This document shows positions 8,474 to 17,417 of a stretch of DNA of 64,000 nt, one piece after another (position 1 is the first letter of the stretch; each line of letters starts with the position of its first letter). The translations under genes and the position numbers were made by a program. Under the pieces are notes generated by a model. The model was not told the origin of the DNA. It worked only from the letters and a program-made list of their open reading frames with translations, and did no database searches. The DNA comes from Taibaiella sp. KBW10 (GTDB lineage: Bacteria; Bacteroidota; Bacteroidia; Chitinophagales; Chitinophagaceae). The stretch is from positions 34,866-98,865 of the forward strand of contig NZ_QAJI01000001.1 of the NCBI RefSeq assembly GCF_003852495.1, written 5' to 3'.

Positions 8474-9832
8474 TTAGGGTATGTCCATTCTGATCCGGTA
8501 GTGCTTAGGCAGGTAATTATTCATCCGGTTGGGCATCCATTTCCCCCAACCTAAAGCTAAGCCCTGATGGGTGGCCACCTGCCAACCTTTATAACCATCG
8601 GCCGTTTTCACCGATTCTTTTTTAAGATAATGTAAGGCTTCTTCATGGCTCAATTCAATCCTGGAGACGGCATCAGAGAGGTGTACGCTCATCGCCAGGT
8701 CATGTTCGGGTACCAGATCCTTAAGAATTTGCCCCATAGCCGTACCCGCTTTTTTTATATAAAATGCATTGCGCATTGGTTCCAGATAAGGCATGTGTAC
8801 CGGATTGATGGCGTAAATCAATTCTTTATGCGTAAATATTTCAAAATCCGTATTCAGATAAGGCCTCATTTTCTGATGCAATTCAAGTTCGGCTTTCTGA
8901 TTATTTTTTTGTTTGGATACCGAATGATACAGGCTATCCGTTACGATACCCTCTTGCTTTTTGAACACGGCAAGAAAAAATCCTTCTCCCCTGGTTTTCC
9001 ATGGATAGAACCGATAACCCAAACCTTTTTGTTCGGGTGACAGGGTCTCGGTAATACCCCAGTCAGGATCACATTGCATAGGCAGGCTTTCCATACCCAT
9101 ATCCCGGATCAGCCAGTCTACAATCTGCTCATTCTCTTCTACAGAATATGAACAGGTGGCGTAGATCAAAATACCCTCTTTCTTCAAAGCGGGCAATACA
9201 TCGGCCAGAATCCGCTGCTGGCGCTCCTTACAGAGCTGCACATTTTCGGTACTCCACTCGTCTATTGCCTTAGGGTCTTTTCGCCACAAACCCGAACCGC
9301 TACAAGGCGCATCGACCAAAATAGCGTCGAAAAAACCGGCCACACGGCCAAAATCTTTAGGATCATTATTCGTCACCCAGGTATTCATCTGGCCCCAACG
9401 GGTCATATTTTCTACCAGGATAGACGCACGCGTTTGGATCACCTCATTGGAAATCAAGAGATCGTCTTGCTCCAATAGAGAAGCAAGCAAGGTACTCTTT
9501 CCACCGGGTGCCGCACAAAGGTCCAATACCTTCAGGGCTTGTTGTTTTTTTACATGCTGTTCAAATGCCTGCGCTACAAACATCGAAGAGGCCTCTTGTA
9601 CATAATAGGCACCTGCATGAAACAAGGGATCTAGGGTAAAAACCGGCCGGCTTTCCAGGTAGCGTCCCCTTGTACACCAAGGTACCCGCGCAAGGGAATC
9701 AAAGGACTGTGTTTCCTTTAAAGGATTCAACCGGATGGAGACCGGTGGTGCTTGTTGATGCGCTTCTTCAAAAAAAGTATTGTCCCAAGAAGGCGCCGTT
9801 CCAAAAGTATGTTGTGGTAAATGATGTTCCAT
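8474..9832 (-). CDS. rsmF: rRNA (cytosine-C5)-methyltransferase, RsmF/YebU-like
   Basis: 452 residues. Seen: SAM motif I VLDLCAAPGGKST; the motif IV catalytic patch DAPCSGSGLWRKDP with its conserved Cys; and motif VI ATCSYSVEENE with the nucleophilic Cys. The C-terminal third ends with a PUA-like region including GLALGWGKWMPNRMNNYLPK, as in RsmF rather than RsmB. It methylates C5 of a cytosine in 16S rRNA; which base cannot be told here. It converges on the J-domain gene with 5 bp between stop codons, and its start is 8 bp after the end of the upstream PagL-like gene. Confidence 0.88.
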   Translation of the reverse strand: MEHHLPQHTFGTAPSWDNTFFEEAHQQAPPVSIRLNPLKETQSFDSLARVPWCTRGRYLESRPVFTLDPLFHAGAYYVQEASSMFVAQAFEQHVKKQQALKVLDLCAAPGGKSTLLASLLEQDDLLISNEVIQTRASILVENMTRWGQMNTWVTNNDPKDFGRVAGFFDAILVDAPCSGSGLWRKDPKAIDEWSTENVQLCKERQQRILADVLPALKKEGILIYATCSYSVEENEQIVDWLIRDMGMESLPMQCDPDWGITETLSPEQKGLGYRFYPWKTRGEGFFLAVFKKQEGIVTDSLYHSVSKQKNNQKAELELHQKMRPYLNTDFEIFTHKELIYAINPVHMPYLEPMRNAFYIKKAGTAMGQILKDLVPEHDLAMSVHLSDAVSRIELSHEEALHYLKKESVKTADGYKGWQVATHQGLALGWGKWMPNRMNNYLPKHYRIRMDIP

Positions 9833-9840
9833 AAATGCAA

Positions 9841-10968
9841 TTAAAACCCGACAGACAAACCTAATTCGAATAGTTCTGCGTTATTCTGATGTGTTTTCAA
9901 CAAGGCCGATAATACAATTTCTTTAAGGATGCCCCGTTCTTTCTGCCAGATATAATAGTTAGCGCCCAGTTTCTGATAAAATTTATCTGTTTGCTGATCC
10001 AGTGTTTTCAAGTATACCCCACCCTGAAGGACAATACCCACCCTGCTAAAGGTAAATTCATTGCCAATAAATACGGAGGCCTGGTAGGCATATTTGTTTT
10101 CTTCTCCTGCATGCCTTTCATTAAACTTCATAAAGGCATAAGCAGCAGTGTTATAGGTATAATCCATCCCTAAAATGGCTTTATTTTTCCCTAAATAGCG
10201 TTTCGTAGCGAATATACCGGCATTATACACGCGGTTCAGGCCGCCGTCGGGTACATATTTTTCTATAAAGGCAATGCTCCCTTTAGCATATACCACAATC
10301 CTGTTGGATAACTTAGGCACTTCCCGTCTGATTCTTGCAGGAGTATTGGATATGGGAAAATAGCGCACACCCGCCTGAAGCCCCCAGATATTGATCCCAA
10401 AATTGGGTTTGCGGAAAGAAGCATTGGATACATGAATCAGGTGCGCTCCTCCCTGTATTTCCCAATGTTCATTGATTTTCCATTTAAGGTCGGTCTGCAA
10501 AGGGCTGATATTATTGGCATAGCCGCCAATCGTTTCATTCTCCAAATTTGGTTTGGGTACGCGCTCATAGGGTTTGGTCACATAGCAAATGCCCATCCCT
10601 ACCCGCGCAGTCCAAGAAAAACGATCGAGCGTAAGCAATCGTAAGCGAATATTAGGGAAGATCCCAAATACCTGACCGTAGAGATTGGGATTATTGTAGT
10701 TCAGGTAGATGATACCTAAACCGACTTCAGGATAGTGTCTCCTGATCTCCCAATCTTTCTTACCATAATATTTCCGGACAAAATTCAGGTCAAAAGTAGT
10801 TGTATTTTGAGCCAAAGGTGCGGTAATCTTCTTGCTGTGCCGCATCATATTACTGTGATAGTAATCTGCTTCAAAGCCAATACCCGTCCATTTATCGGAC
10901 TTTTGCGCTGCAGCGGGCAGCACAAAAAGTAAAAGAATAAGAAATAAATATGATCGTTTTGTGTACAA
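9841..10968 (-). CDS. PagL-like lipid A deacylase / acyloxyacyl hydrolase family
   Basis: 375 residues if started at TTG 10968, which places a signal peptide (YTKRSYLFLILLLFVLPAAAQ) right at the N-terminus. The open frame extends upstream to an ATG at 11142, but that leader is poor-quality sequence. The middle region has HVSNASFRKPNFGINIWGL, matching the His-x-Ser-Asn active-site signature of PagL-type outer-membrane lipid A 3-O-deacylases. A barrel-like C-terminus follows, ending ELGLSVGF with terminal Phe. Known PagL proteins are about 170-190 residues; this one is twice as long, with a second barrel-like half, as seen in Bacteroidota members. Predicted location is the outer membrane. Confidence 0.7.
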   Translation of the reverse strand: MYTKRSYLFLILLLFVLPAAAQKSDKWTGIGFEADYYHSNMMRHSKKITAPLAQNTTTFDLNFVRKYYGKKDWEIRRHYPEVGLGIIYLNYNNPNLYGQVFGIFPNIRLRLLTLDRFSWTARVGMGICYVTKPYERVPKPNLENETIGGYANNISPLQTDLKWKINEHWEIQGGAHLIHVSNASFRKPNFGINIWGLQAGVRYFPISNTPARIRREVPKLSNRIVVYAKGSIAFIEKYVPDGGLNRVYNAGIFATKRYLGKNKAILGMDYTYNTAAYAFMKFNERHAGEENKYAYQASVFIGNEFTFSRVGIVLQGGVYLKTLDQQTDKFYQKLGANYYIWQKERGILKEIVLSALLKTHQNNAELFELGLSVGF

Positions 10969-11153
10969 AATATAAGGGCAAATAGGATAAATCCTGTTTT
11001 CTAATAATACATTTAAAAAGAATGCAATTTTAAAGAAAAAAAGTGAGTAAAGAAACAATATGTGGTAAATCCCGCAGGACAAGCAGGGAATAGGGCTCCG
11101 GATGGCATCACAAAACACTGCAATACCGTATTTATGAAACAAAGAAGCCCGAT

Positions 11154-11858
11154 CTAATCCCCGAACAAAGTATTATGATCGCCCTCCTTGGCACGTATCC
11201 TCGCTTCATTGACCAAGAGGTGTGCCAGCCGCGTAGGTTCGGGAATGCGGTATTTTCGGCTACAGTTTTTAATAATGTCGACACTCTGTTGCATACCTAC
11301 CTTATGACCGGGAGATACAAAAATGGGTTTACAATTTAGTTTGGTTTTAAGGACAATACCAATCTGTTCTTTTTGATGCATCAGCGGCTCCTGGGCAAAA
11401 ACGACATTTTCGGGTTCTGTATAGATTCCTGTCAAGCGGCTTTTAGCAGAACCTATAGTAGGTACATCTTTAAGCAGTCCAAAGTGTGTCGCAATACCCG
11501 TGCGTCTTTGGTGTGCAATACCCTGTCCGTCCAAAACCATTACATCGGGTCGAATCTTTAACTGATCCCAGGCCAAAAGCAGGGCGGGAATTTCTCTGAA
11601 GGCTAACAATCCTGATATATAAGGAAATTTGGTTTCGGTGATTACCGTTACCCGTTCTACCGGCACCATATCCGGATAGGTTAAGACGATAATACCGGCA
11701 TATACGGTGTCTTCATATTTATTAAAAGAAATATCGGAACCGCCGATATATTTTATTGGACTTTCTAAAGGGCGAATGTCAATCTGCTCCCGCATCTGCT
11801 GCTGGATGGCAATAGCTTCGGAAGGAGAAAGCGTATCATATGCACCGGGTAGTATCAT
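11154..11858 (-). CDS. nfi: Endonuclease V
   Basis: 234 residues. Seen: YIGGSDISFNK with the catalytic Asp42, and MVLDGQGIAHQRRTGIATHFGLL, the second metal-binding Asp motif. The enzyme nicks DNA at the second phosphodiester bond 3' of deoxyinosine, and related enzymes cut inosine RNA. Length matches the family (about 220-230). It stands alone between the aldolase terminator and the PagL-like gene. Confidence 0.92.
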   Translation of the reverse strand: MILPGAYDTLSPSEAIAIQQQMREQIDIRPLESPIKYIGGSDISFNKYEDTVYAGIIVLTYPDMVPVERVTVITETKFPYISGLLAFREIPALLLAWDQLKIRPDVMVLDGQGIAHQRRTGIATHFGLLKDVPTIGSAKSRLTGIYTEPENVVFAQEPLMHQKEQIGIVLKTKLNCKPIFVSPGHKVGMQQSVDIIKNCSRKYRIPEPTRLAHLLVNEARIRAKEGDHNTLFGD

Positions 11859-11963
11859 CCTTTAAAATTAAGGAATAATGCGGACTTCCCAACCCGGGAC
11901 GATGAGATACATAAAGTATCTTACCTCGAAAGAAGCCACTCATAAGATAAGCTTATTGAAATA

Positions 11964-12000
11964 AACAAACCCCTTCAGGTACGACCTGAAGGGGTTTGTT
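11964..12000. terminator. Terminator downstream of fbaB
   Basis: AACAAACCCCTTCAGGT-ACG-ACCTGAAGGGGTTTGTT is a perfect 17-bp stem, 17 bp past the fbaB stop, followed on the minus strand by TATTTC. It is the strongest hairpin in the window. Confidence 0.85.
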
Positions 12001-12017
12001 CTATAAAGTATTTACGA

Positions 12018-13082
12018 CTACGCTAAAGTAATGGTGTTATCCAAATACACATCTTGAATTGAATTCAGTAATTCAACCCCTACTTTCATATCTTTTTGGA
12101 ATGCTTTACGGCCAGAGATCAATCCCATACCACCGGCACGTTTGTTGATTACGGCAGTTGTTACCGCTTCGGCCAAATCAGAAGCTCCTTTAGATTCCCC
12201 ACCAGAGTTGATCAGACCTGCACGACCCATATAACAGTTCGCTACCTGGTAACGGGCTAAATCGATCGGGTGATCCGTTGTCAATTTGCTGTATACATCT
12301 TTATGTGTTTTACCTACTTTAATGGCATTATAACCACCATTATTTGTCGGTAATTTTTGTTTGATGATATCTGCCTGAATAGTCACACCCAGATGGTTTG
12401 CCTGTGCTGTTAAATCTGCAGCAGCGTGATAATCTATACCATCTACCTTAAAGGCGCTGTTTCTTAAGTAGCACCATAATACGGTAGCCATACCTAAAGA
12501 GTGCGCATATTCAAATGCTTTAGCAACTTCAATAATCTGACGGTTGCTTTCTGCAGAACCGAAATAGATTGTAGCACCTACTGCTACTGCTCCCATTTCC
12601 CATGCTTCTTTGATAGAACCAAACATAATCTGGTCGTAAGAATCCGGGTAAGACAGGAATTCATTATGGTTTATTTTTACGATAAACGGGATTTTGTGTG
12701 CATATTTACGCGCTACAGAACCTAATACGCCAAAAGTAGAGGCAACAGCATTACAACCACCTTCAATCGCTAATTTTACAATATTCTCAGAATCAAAATA
12801 GATAGGATTAGGTGCAAATGAAGCCCCGGCACTATGCTCGATCCCCTGATCTACAGGAAGGATTGAAACATAACCGCTATTAGCCAAACGACCGGTACCC
12901 ATAATGGTTTGCAAACTACGTAAGGTTTGTATATTACGATTGGACAATGCCCATACGTCATCTATATGTGAAGGAGATGGAGCATGTAACATAGACTTAT
13001 CGATAGTCTTACATTCATGATTCAATAAAGAATCGGCATCGGCGCCTAATAACTCAACTATTTTGTTGTTTGCCATAATCAT
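12018..13082 (-). CDS. fbaB: Class I fructose-bisphosphate aldolase (FbaB/DhnA type)
   Basis: 354 residues. Contains [29 protein letters not shown] with the candidate Schiff-base lysine region, and [11 protein letters not shown], all typical of archaeal-type class I aldolases (DhnA/FbaB). The enzyme splits fructose-1,6-bisphosphate into dihydroxyacetone phosphate and glyceraldehyde-3-phosphate, mainly in gluconeogenesis in this group. Two possible ATGs lie at 13082 and 13076; both fit the promoter. It is monocistronic, flanked by its own promoter and terminator. Confidence 0.92.
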   Translation of the reverse strand: MIMANNKIVELLGADADSLLNHECKTIDKSMLHAPSPSHIDDVWALSNRNIQTLRSLQTIMGTGRLANSGYVSILPVDQGIEHSAGASFAPNPIYFDSENIVKLAIEGGCNAVASTFGVLGSVARKYAHKIPFIVKINHNEFLSYPDSYDQIMFGSIKEAWEMGAVAVGATIYFGSAESNRQIIEVAKAFEYAHSLGMATVLWCYLRNSAFKVDGIDYHAAADLTAQANHLGVTIQADIIKQKLPTNNGGYNAIKVGKTHKDVYSKLTTDHPIDLARYQVANCYMGRAGLINSGGESKGASDLAEAVTTAVINKRAGGMGLISGRKAFQKDMKVGVELLNSIQDVYLDNTITLA

Positions 13083-13106
13083 TTAATTCGGTTTTCTATT
13101 TGGCTG

Positions 13107-13137
13107 CAAAAGTAATTAAATATGTTAATATCATCAA
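13107..13137 (-). promoter_or_regulatory. Promoter of fbaB
   Basis: Minus-strand TTG (13137-13135), 20-bp spacer, TACTTTTG (13114-13107), 24 bp before the first ATG. It fits TTG/TAnnTTTG. Confidence 0.65.
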
Positions 13138-13144
13138 ATAAGTG

Positions 13145-15040
13145 CTATAAAGAAATTATTCCTTTATTATAATAAACGATTCCATCCTCCGTAAGTCCTT
13201 GTAAAACCGCAAGAATGGTCTCTTTATGAACTTCCTTTAATTTCCATAGCAGGTCATTGACCTTCATCGATGTTGCATTTTTCAATTCCGCCACAATCCG
13301 CTTGCGCAATTCAGGCGTATTATACTGAATCTCATTCTGTCTTTTAAGACAATTGTCACATTGCCCGCAGGCATCCTCTTGTTGCTGTCCAAAATAAGCA
13401 GACAATAATTTATTTCTGCATACCGTATCATTATGGATAAATGCGGCAAGTTGTGTCACCTGTTCCTGCAAGGCATTTTTCATTTGCCGCAGCAGTTTTT
13501 CATCCAAACGCAGATAGGTCAACGTAAAACGGTCGTGCTGCCACAAAATGTAACTGCCTATAATAGCCGGCTTATATTGTAAGATGCCAAAATCCTGCAA
13601 TTGATATAAGCGGTCTTCCAACACCGTTTTATCTATTTTCAAGGCCTGCGCCACCTTAAAGATCGGTATGGGGGTTTCAAAATGGAAAATACTTCCAAAA
13701 TGACGCAGCAGCATTTCGACCACTTCATGTAGCGGTTTGTAGTGCTTTTCTATATAATTAAGTGATTCCCGACTTGTAGTAAAACGGACCGTATACTGTG
13801 TCTGTGCATTTTCGTTCCACTCCAGGAAGCCCTGTCTTTCCAATATTTTCACCGCACTTATGGTCGGCAGCATCTCTAATTTAAACCGGGAGACAAAAGT
13901 CGCCACATCAAAAGCAAATACTTCCTCATTGCCATTATTGACTGCGATGCCCAAATAATCGGCCAAATGCTGATAAACCGTTTTTATAAAATCTATGGGT
14001 GGAAATTGTATCTCAGGTAAGTTCAACAGATTATTGATATCCGCAATATGGTATAGCAGCATACCCCGCGCCGGCAACCCATCGCGCCCTGCCCTGCCTA
14101 CTTCCTGGTAGTATTGTTCAATACTTGAGGGTAAGTCATAATGGATTACATTCCGAACATCCGCCTTGTCTATGCCCATCCCAAAGGCCGTAGTGGCCGT
14201 CATGATGGCATTGCTGCTATTCAGCCATTGATGATAGGAAAAATCTTTCTCCATTTTTCGCATGCCGGCATGATAATGATAAGCCGGCAAGGCCGTACGA
14301 TCTTTAATTATTTGGGCACACTCGACCGTTCGTTTACGTGTTTTACAATATACGATGCCACTCCCCTCCGCTTCCATCAAGGTCTCTGTCAAAGACAGCG
14401 GTTTATTTTCGGTATAAAGGATATGATACGCCAGATTTGCCCGGACAACGGATTGCTCAAAAACGACCGGTTGTTTCAGGCTTAGTTGCTGCATTATGTC
14501 CTGCTTCACAGCAAGGGTCGCCGAAGCCGTAATGGCCAGTGTCGGCGTCTTGGGAAACAATGCTTTAAAGGCCGAAATATTACGATAAGCCGGACGAAAA
14601 TCATGCCCCCACTGGGAGATACAATGCGCCTCATCTATCGCCAGAAAACTCAAATCGAGCCCTGCCATAAGGTCCAGAAACTGCGCATTTTGCAGCCTTT
14701 CGGGCGAAACATACACCAGTTTATAAGCGCCATCGGCGATTTCATCCATTAGCTGCTCCAGCAGTGTACGGTCTAAACCCGAATGGATACTCACAGCCGG
14801 AATACCTAGTTTCACCAAACTATTGACCTGATCTTCTATCAGCGCAATAAGCGGGCTCACGACAAGGGTAATGCCCCGAAACAGGAGCGCCGGCACCTGA
14901 TAACACAATGATTTTCCCGCGCCGGTGGGCAACATGGCAAACACATCCTTACCCGCCAATACCTGAGTAATAATATCTTCCTGCAAAGGCCGGAAGTGCT
15001 CGTATTTCCAATAGTGGTATAAGGTTTCGCGTATATTCAT
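13145..15040 (-). CDS. recQ: ATP-dependent DNA helicase RecQ
   Basis: 631 residues. Superfamily 2 helicase motifs: Walker A TGAGKS (39-44), DEAH (136-139) followed by CISQWGHDFRP, and motif VI QEVGRAGRDG. The RecQ-specific zinc site is present (CRNKLLSAYFG then CGQCDNC near residue 590), followed by a short C-terminal region. No full HRDC domain is apparent, so it is a slightly short RecQ. It unwinds DNA 3' to 5' in recombinational repair. A TATTTTTG promoter box lies upstream. Confidence 0.93.
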   Translation of the reverse strand: MNIRETLYHYWKYEHFRPLQEDIITQVLAGKDVFAMLPTGAGKSLCYQVPALLFRGITLVVSPLIALIEDQVNSLVKLGIPAVSIHSGLDRTLLEQLMDEIADGAYKLVYVSPERLQNAQFLDLMAGLDLSFLAIDEAHCISQWGHDFRPAYRNISAFKALFPKTPTLAITASATLAVKQDIMQQLSLKQPVVFEQSVVRANLAYHILYTENKPLSLTETLMEAEGSGIVYCKTRKRTVECAQIIKDRTALPAYHYHAGMRKMEKDFSYHQWLNSSNAIMTATTAFGMGIDKADVRNVIHYDLPSSIEQYYQEVGRAGRDGLPARGMLLYHIADINNLLNLPEIQFPPIDFIKTVYQHLADYLGIAVNNGNEEVFAFDVATFVSRFKLEMLPTISAVKILERQGFLEWNENAQTQYTVRFTTSRESLNYIEKHYKPLHEVVEMLLRHFGSIFHFETPIPIFKVAQALKIDKTVLEDRLYQLQDFGILQYKPAIIGSYILWQHDRFTLTYLRLDEKLLRQMKNALQEQVTQLAAFIHNDTVCRNKLLSAYFGQQQEDACGQCDNCLKRQNEIQYNTPELRKRIVAELKNATSMKVNDLLWKLKEVHKETILAVLQGLTEDGIVYYNKGIISL

Positions 15041-15659
15041 GGTTGTTCTTGTGTAGGTGCATCGCTAAAGACGGCTTATCGGCTTTAGTAACATTCTTTG
15101 CTCTATAGCCTGCAAAAATATTTTCTTTTTACAACATATCGAATGAGCAAATCTCTATCCCAAACCAAAATTGGTTAATGAAATGTGAATGATAAAAATT
15201 TCCTGTATAACTGCTTGTTTTATTGTAACTTAGTAGTGGAAATAAAAGACACCGTTACCCTGTTCTCTACTTATTGTTTTATGAATCGTTTTTAAGACAA
15301 TGATGATCATTTTACCCCCCGAATTGATACAACAGTTTCCTCATTGTAAACAGTACCTAAGCCCCCGATATCCTTTATCTACCTGACAGACAACATCATA
15401 AATTATAATTTACCTCTTCTCCATTATAATTTGGCCATTATTGATTCGGCCAATTTATGTTAGGGTCTGTTATCTAGTCCACGAAAAAATAGTACCGCCT
15501 CTAAAAAAGAACGTTTCTAATAGTACTTCCCGACAGCATTATTACCAATAATGATGTGGCTCATTATTGCCGGAAAACGTCCTTACTATTTCCACAATAT
15601 CCCATTTCTGCTCCTAAAGCAAATAAACATATTCTCCTTAACTTTTAATTGATTGTATC
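15041..15659. other. 619-bp intergenic region with two small hairpins
   Basis: No gene is visible. AAATTATAAT and ATTATAATTT form a 10-bp inverted repeat around 15397-15432. CAATAATGA-TGTGGC-TCATTATTG at 15546-15569 is a perfect 9-bp hairpin not followed by a T-run. It lies about 90 bp upstream of the secreted-protein gene, where it could be an operator or leader structure. The rest is A+T-rich spacer. Confidence 0.45.
15113..15120 (-). promoter_or_regulatory. -7 box upstream of recQ
   Basis: Minus-strand TATTTTTG, 72 bp upstream of the recQ ATG. No well-spaced TTG was seen. Confidence 0.45.
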
Positions 15660-17192
15660 ATGAAAAAGTTTACACTATCCATATCTGTATTACTCTTATG
15701 GATGTTATTACCGAAATATACAGCTGCACAAACCAGCGCCTGTACTTTTGTAAGCCCCGCTGTAGAGCTTAATTATACGAACAGTAACATTGCAGGCGAT
15801 TGTATCGTAAATGTAAATTTAAGTTTCATCATTAATATAAATAACGGTAATAAATATACCGTATTGCATCTATGGCCCGAAAGCACTTACCCTAACCCCA
15901 GTTTTCCTTATGCGCTTAACAACGAACCAAAGTCCAGCCAAAACGGTGGGAATGGCGCACTTAATAATGCTTTAGCTACTATCATCATCAACAGAAACAC
16001 CAATCCGGCAACCCTGTTATCTACTTACGCACCTGATCCTACCATTGATGACAACACGCTCCCGGCTATAAACCAGGTGAAAGATGCCAGTGACGGGCTG
16101 ATCTTAAAAGTAACCGATATGGGAAATGGAAATATTTACTATCAGATCGAAAATGTATCTCTGGTATATCCCGGAGCCTGCAACCAGATCATAAAATTCA
16201 AAGGAGATGCATGGTCTTCCAATGCGGCTTCCCTGAATGTACAGTGTAGCATGGTCGGATTCACCTATCTCTCCAATATTCCCACGCTGAACGGCATACA
16301 GCTTTGTCAGAAAAGCGGTCAGCAAAGCCAGTATAGATTTTCCATATCCGCCCAACAACCAAACTATCTGGTAGATTACAGTGTTGATATCTTTGCAGAT
16401 GTAGACAGTAGCAAAGACTTCAATCCGTTTATTGATACCGTTCGGGTAGCCAGTTATCCCAGCAGCTCACTGCCGGATATTACCTCTACAACGCCCTATA
16501 GTAGTGGATTCATTCCTTTTTCCTGGTCCGCAACCCATAATAATAACGACCTCTTCTACATATTGGGCAATATCAAAGTTACCGATCTTATAAGCAGTAC
16601 GACTACCACTTACAGTAATACAATCTTAACCACAACGGTAGCTGATTGCAGTTCTCCTTTACCACTGAACAATCTGGTTCTGACCGGAAAAAGAGAAGGC
16701 AATTGGGTACGCCTATTCTGGCACGTCCCTAATGACGACACAAAATATGCCATTGAGAAACAAATACCGGAGCAAAGCACATGGAAGCAGGCCGGTATAG
16801 AAAAAATGAAAACCGGTGGCGAAGGCCTTGCATTTGATGATTATGCTTATACTGATATGGAACCGGCAACCTGTTTATACCGGCTAAGGGCGATTAATCC
16901 CGACGGTAGTTTTGATTATTCCAATACCTTAAGAATGAACGGAAATAATCCATCCTTAAACCTGTATGTCTTTCCCAATCCCGCAAGTCAAAACGAAATA
17001 AGAATAATGGCAGATGTCCCTTTAAATGAGGTAGCCAATATATCCGTTATCAATGGTTTGGGCCAGGAGGTCAGACAGCTCAAAAATATCTCCAGCGGCA
17101 CCATATATTTCAATGACCTCAGCAGTGGTGTATATTATATTTGCATATATAACAATCACGAAAAAATTGCGAAAACCCTTGCTGTTAAATAG
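15660..17192 (+). CDS. Secreted protein with T9SS C-terminal sorting domain
   Basis: 510 residues. Signal peptide MKKFTLSISVLLLWMLLPK ends near TAAQ. The central part is beta-rich and Asn/Ser/Thr-rich with several Cys (CTFV, GDCIV, GACNQ, VQCSM, LCQKSG, DCSSP), without a recognised enzyme fold. About residues 340-420 resemble a fibronectin/Ig-like sandwich. The last 75 residues form a type A T9SS sorting domain: YVFPNPASQNEIRI, INGLGQEVRQL, and a final SGVYYICIYNNHEKIAKTL. It would be exported by Sec, then by the Por machinery, and attached or released at the cell surface. A terminator follows at 17200. Confidence 0.8.
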   Translation: MKKFTLSISVLLLWMLLPKYTAAQTSACTFVSPAVELNYTNSNIAGDCIVNVNLSFIININNGNKYTVLHLWPESTYPNPSFPYALNNEPKSSQNGGNGALNNALATIIINRNTNPATLLSTYAPDPTIDDNTLPAINQVKDASDGLILKVTDMGNGNIYYQIENVSLVYPGACNQIIKFKGDAWSSNAASLNVQCSMVGFTYLSNIPTLNGIQLCQKSGQQSQYRFSISAQQPNYLVDYSVDIFADVDSSKDFNPFIDTVRVASYPSSSLPDITSTTPYSSGFIPFSWSATHNNNDLFYILGNIKVTDLISSTTTTYSNTILTTTVADCSSPLPLNNLVLTGKREGNWVRLFWHVPNDDTKYAIEKQIPEQSTWKQAGIEKMKTGGEGLAFDDYAYTDMEPATCLYRLRAINPDGSFDYSNTLRMNGNNPSLNLYVFPNPASQNEIRIMADVPLNEVANISVINGLGQEVRQLKNISSGTIYFNDLSSGVYYICIYNNHEKIAKTLAVK

Positions 17193-17199
17193 TCTGCAC

Positions 17200-17266
17200 A
17201 GTGCCTTCTGTTAAATGTTTGCTTTTATATTAAAAAAACAAACAATACATAGAAGGCACTTTTTTG
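17200..17266 (+). terminator. Terminator after the secreted-protein gene
   Basis: AGTGCCTTCT pairs with AGAAGGCACT, with an inner TGTTTG/CAAACA stem in the long loop, followed by TTTTTT. Confidence 0.75.
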
Positions 17267-17350
17267 AGCTTAAAAATCAGAACAGAAAAAACACCTATAT
17301 ATTGATTCCTCATTTCGTTATGTTACCATTATGCTATATCGAATGCTAAT

Positions 17351-17381
17351 TTGAAATATCGTAAAAAAATTCATAACTTTG
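17351..17381 (+). promoter_or_regulatory. Promoter of ileS
   Basis: TTG (17351-17353), 20-bp spacer, TAACTTTG (17374-17381), 36 bp before the ileS ATG. Confidence 0.7.
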
Positions 17382-17417
17382 CACACAATTTTTTAGCGTA
17401 ATTGTGTAGATTCAATA

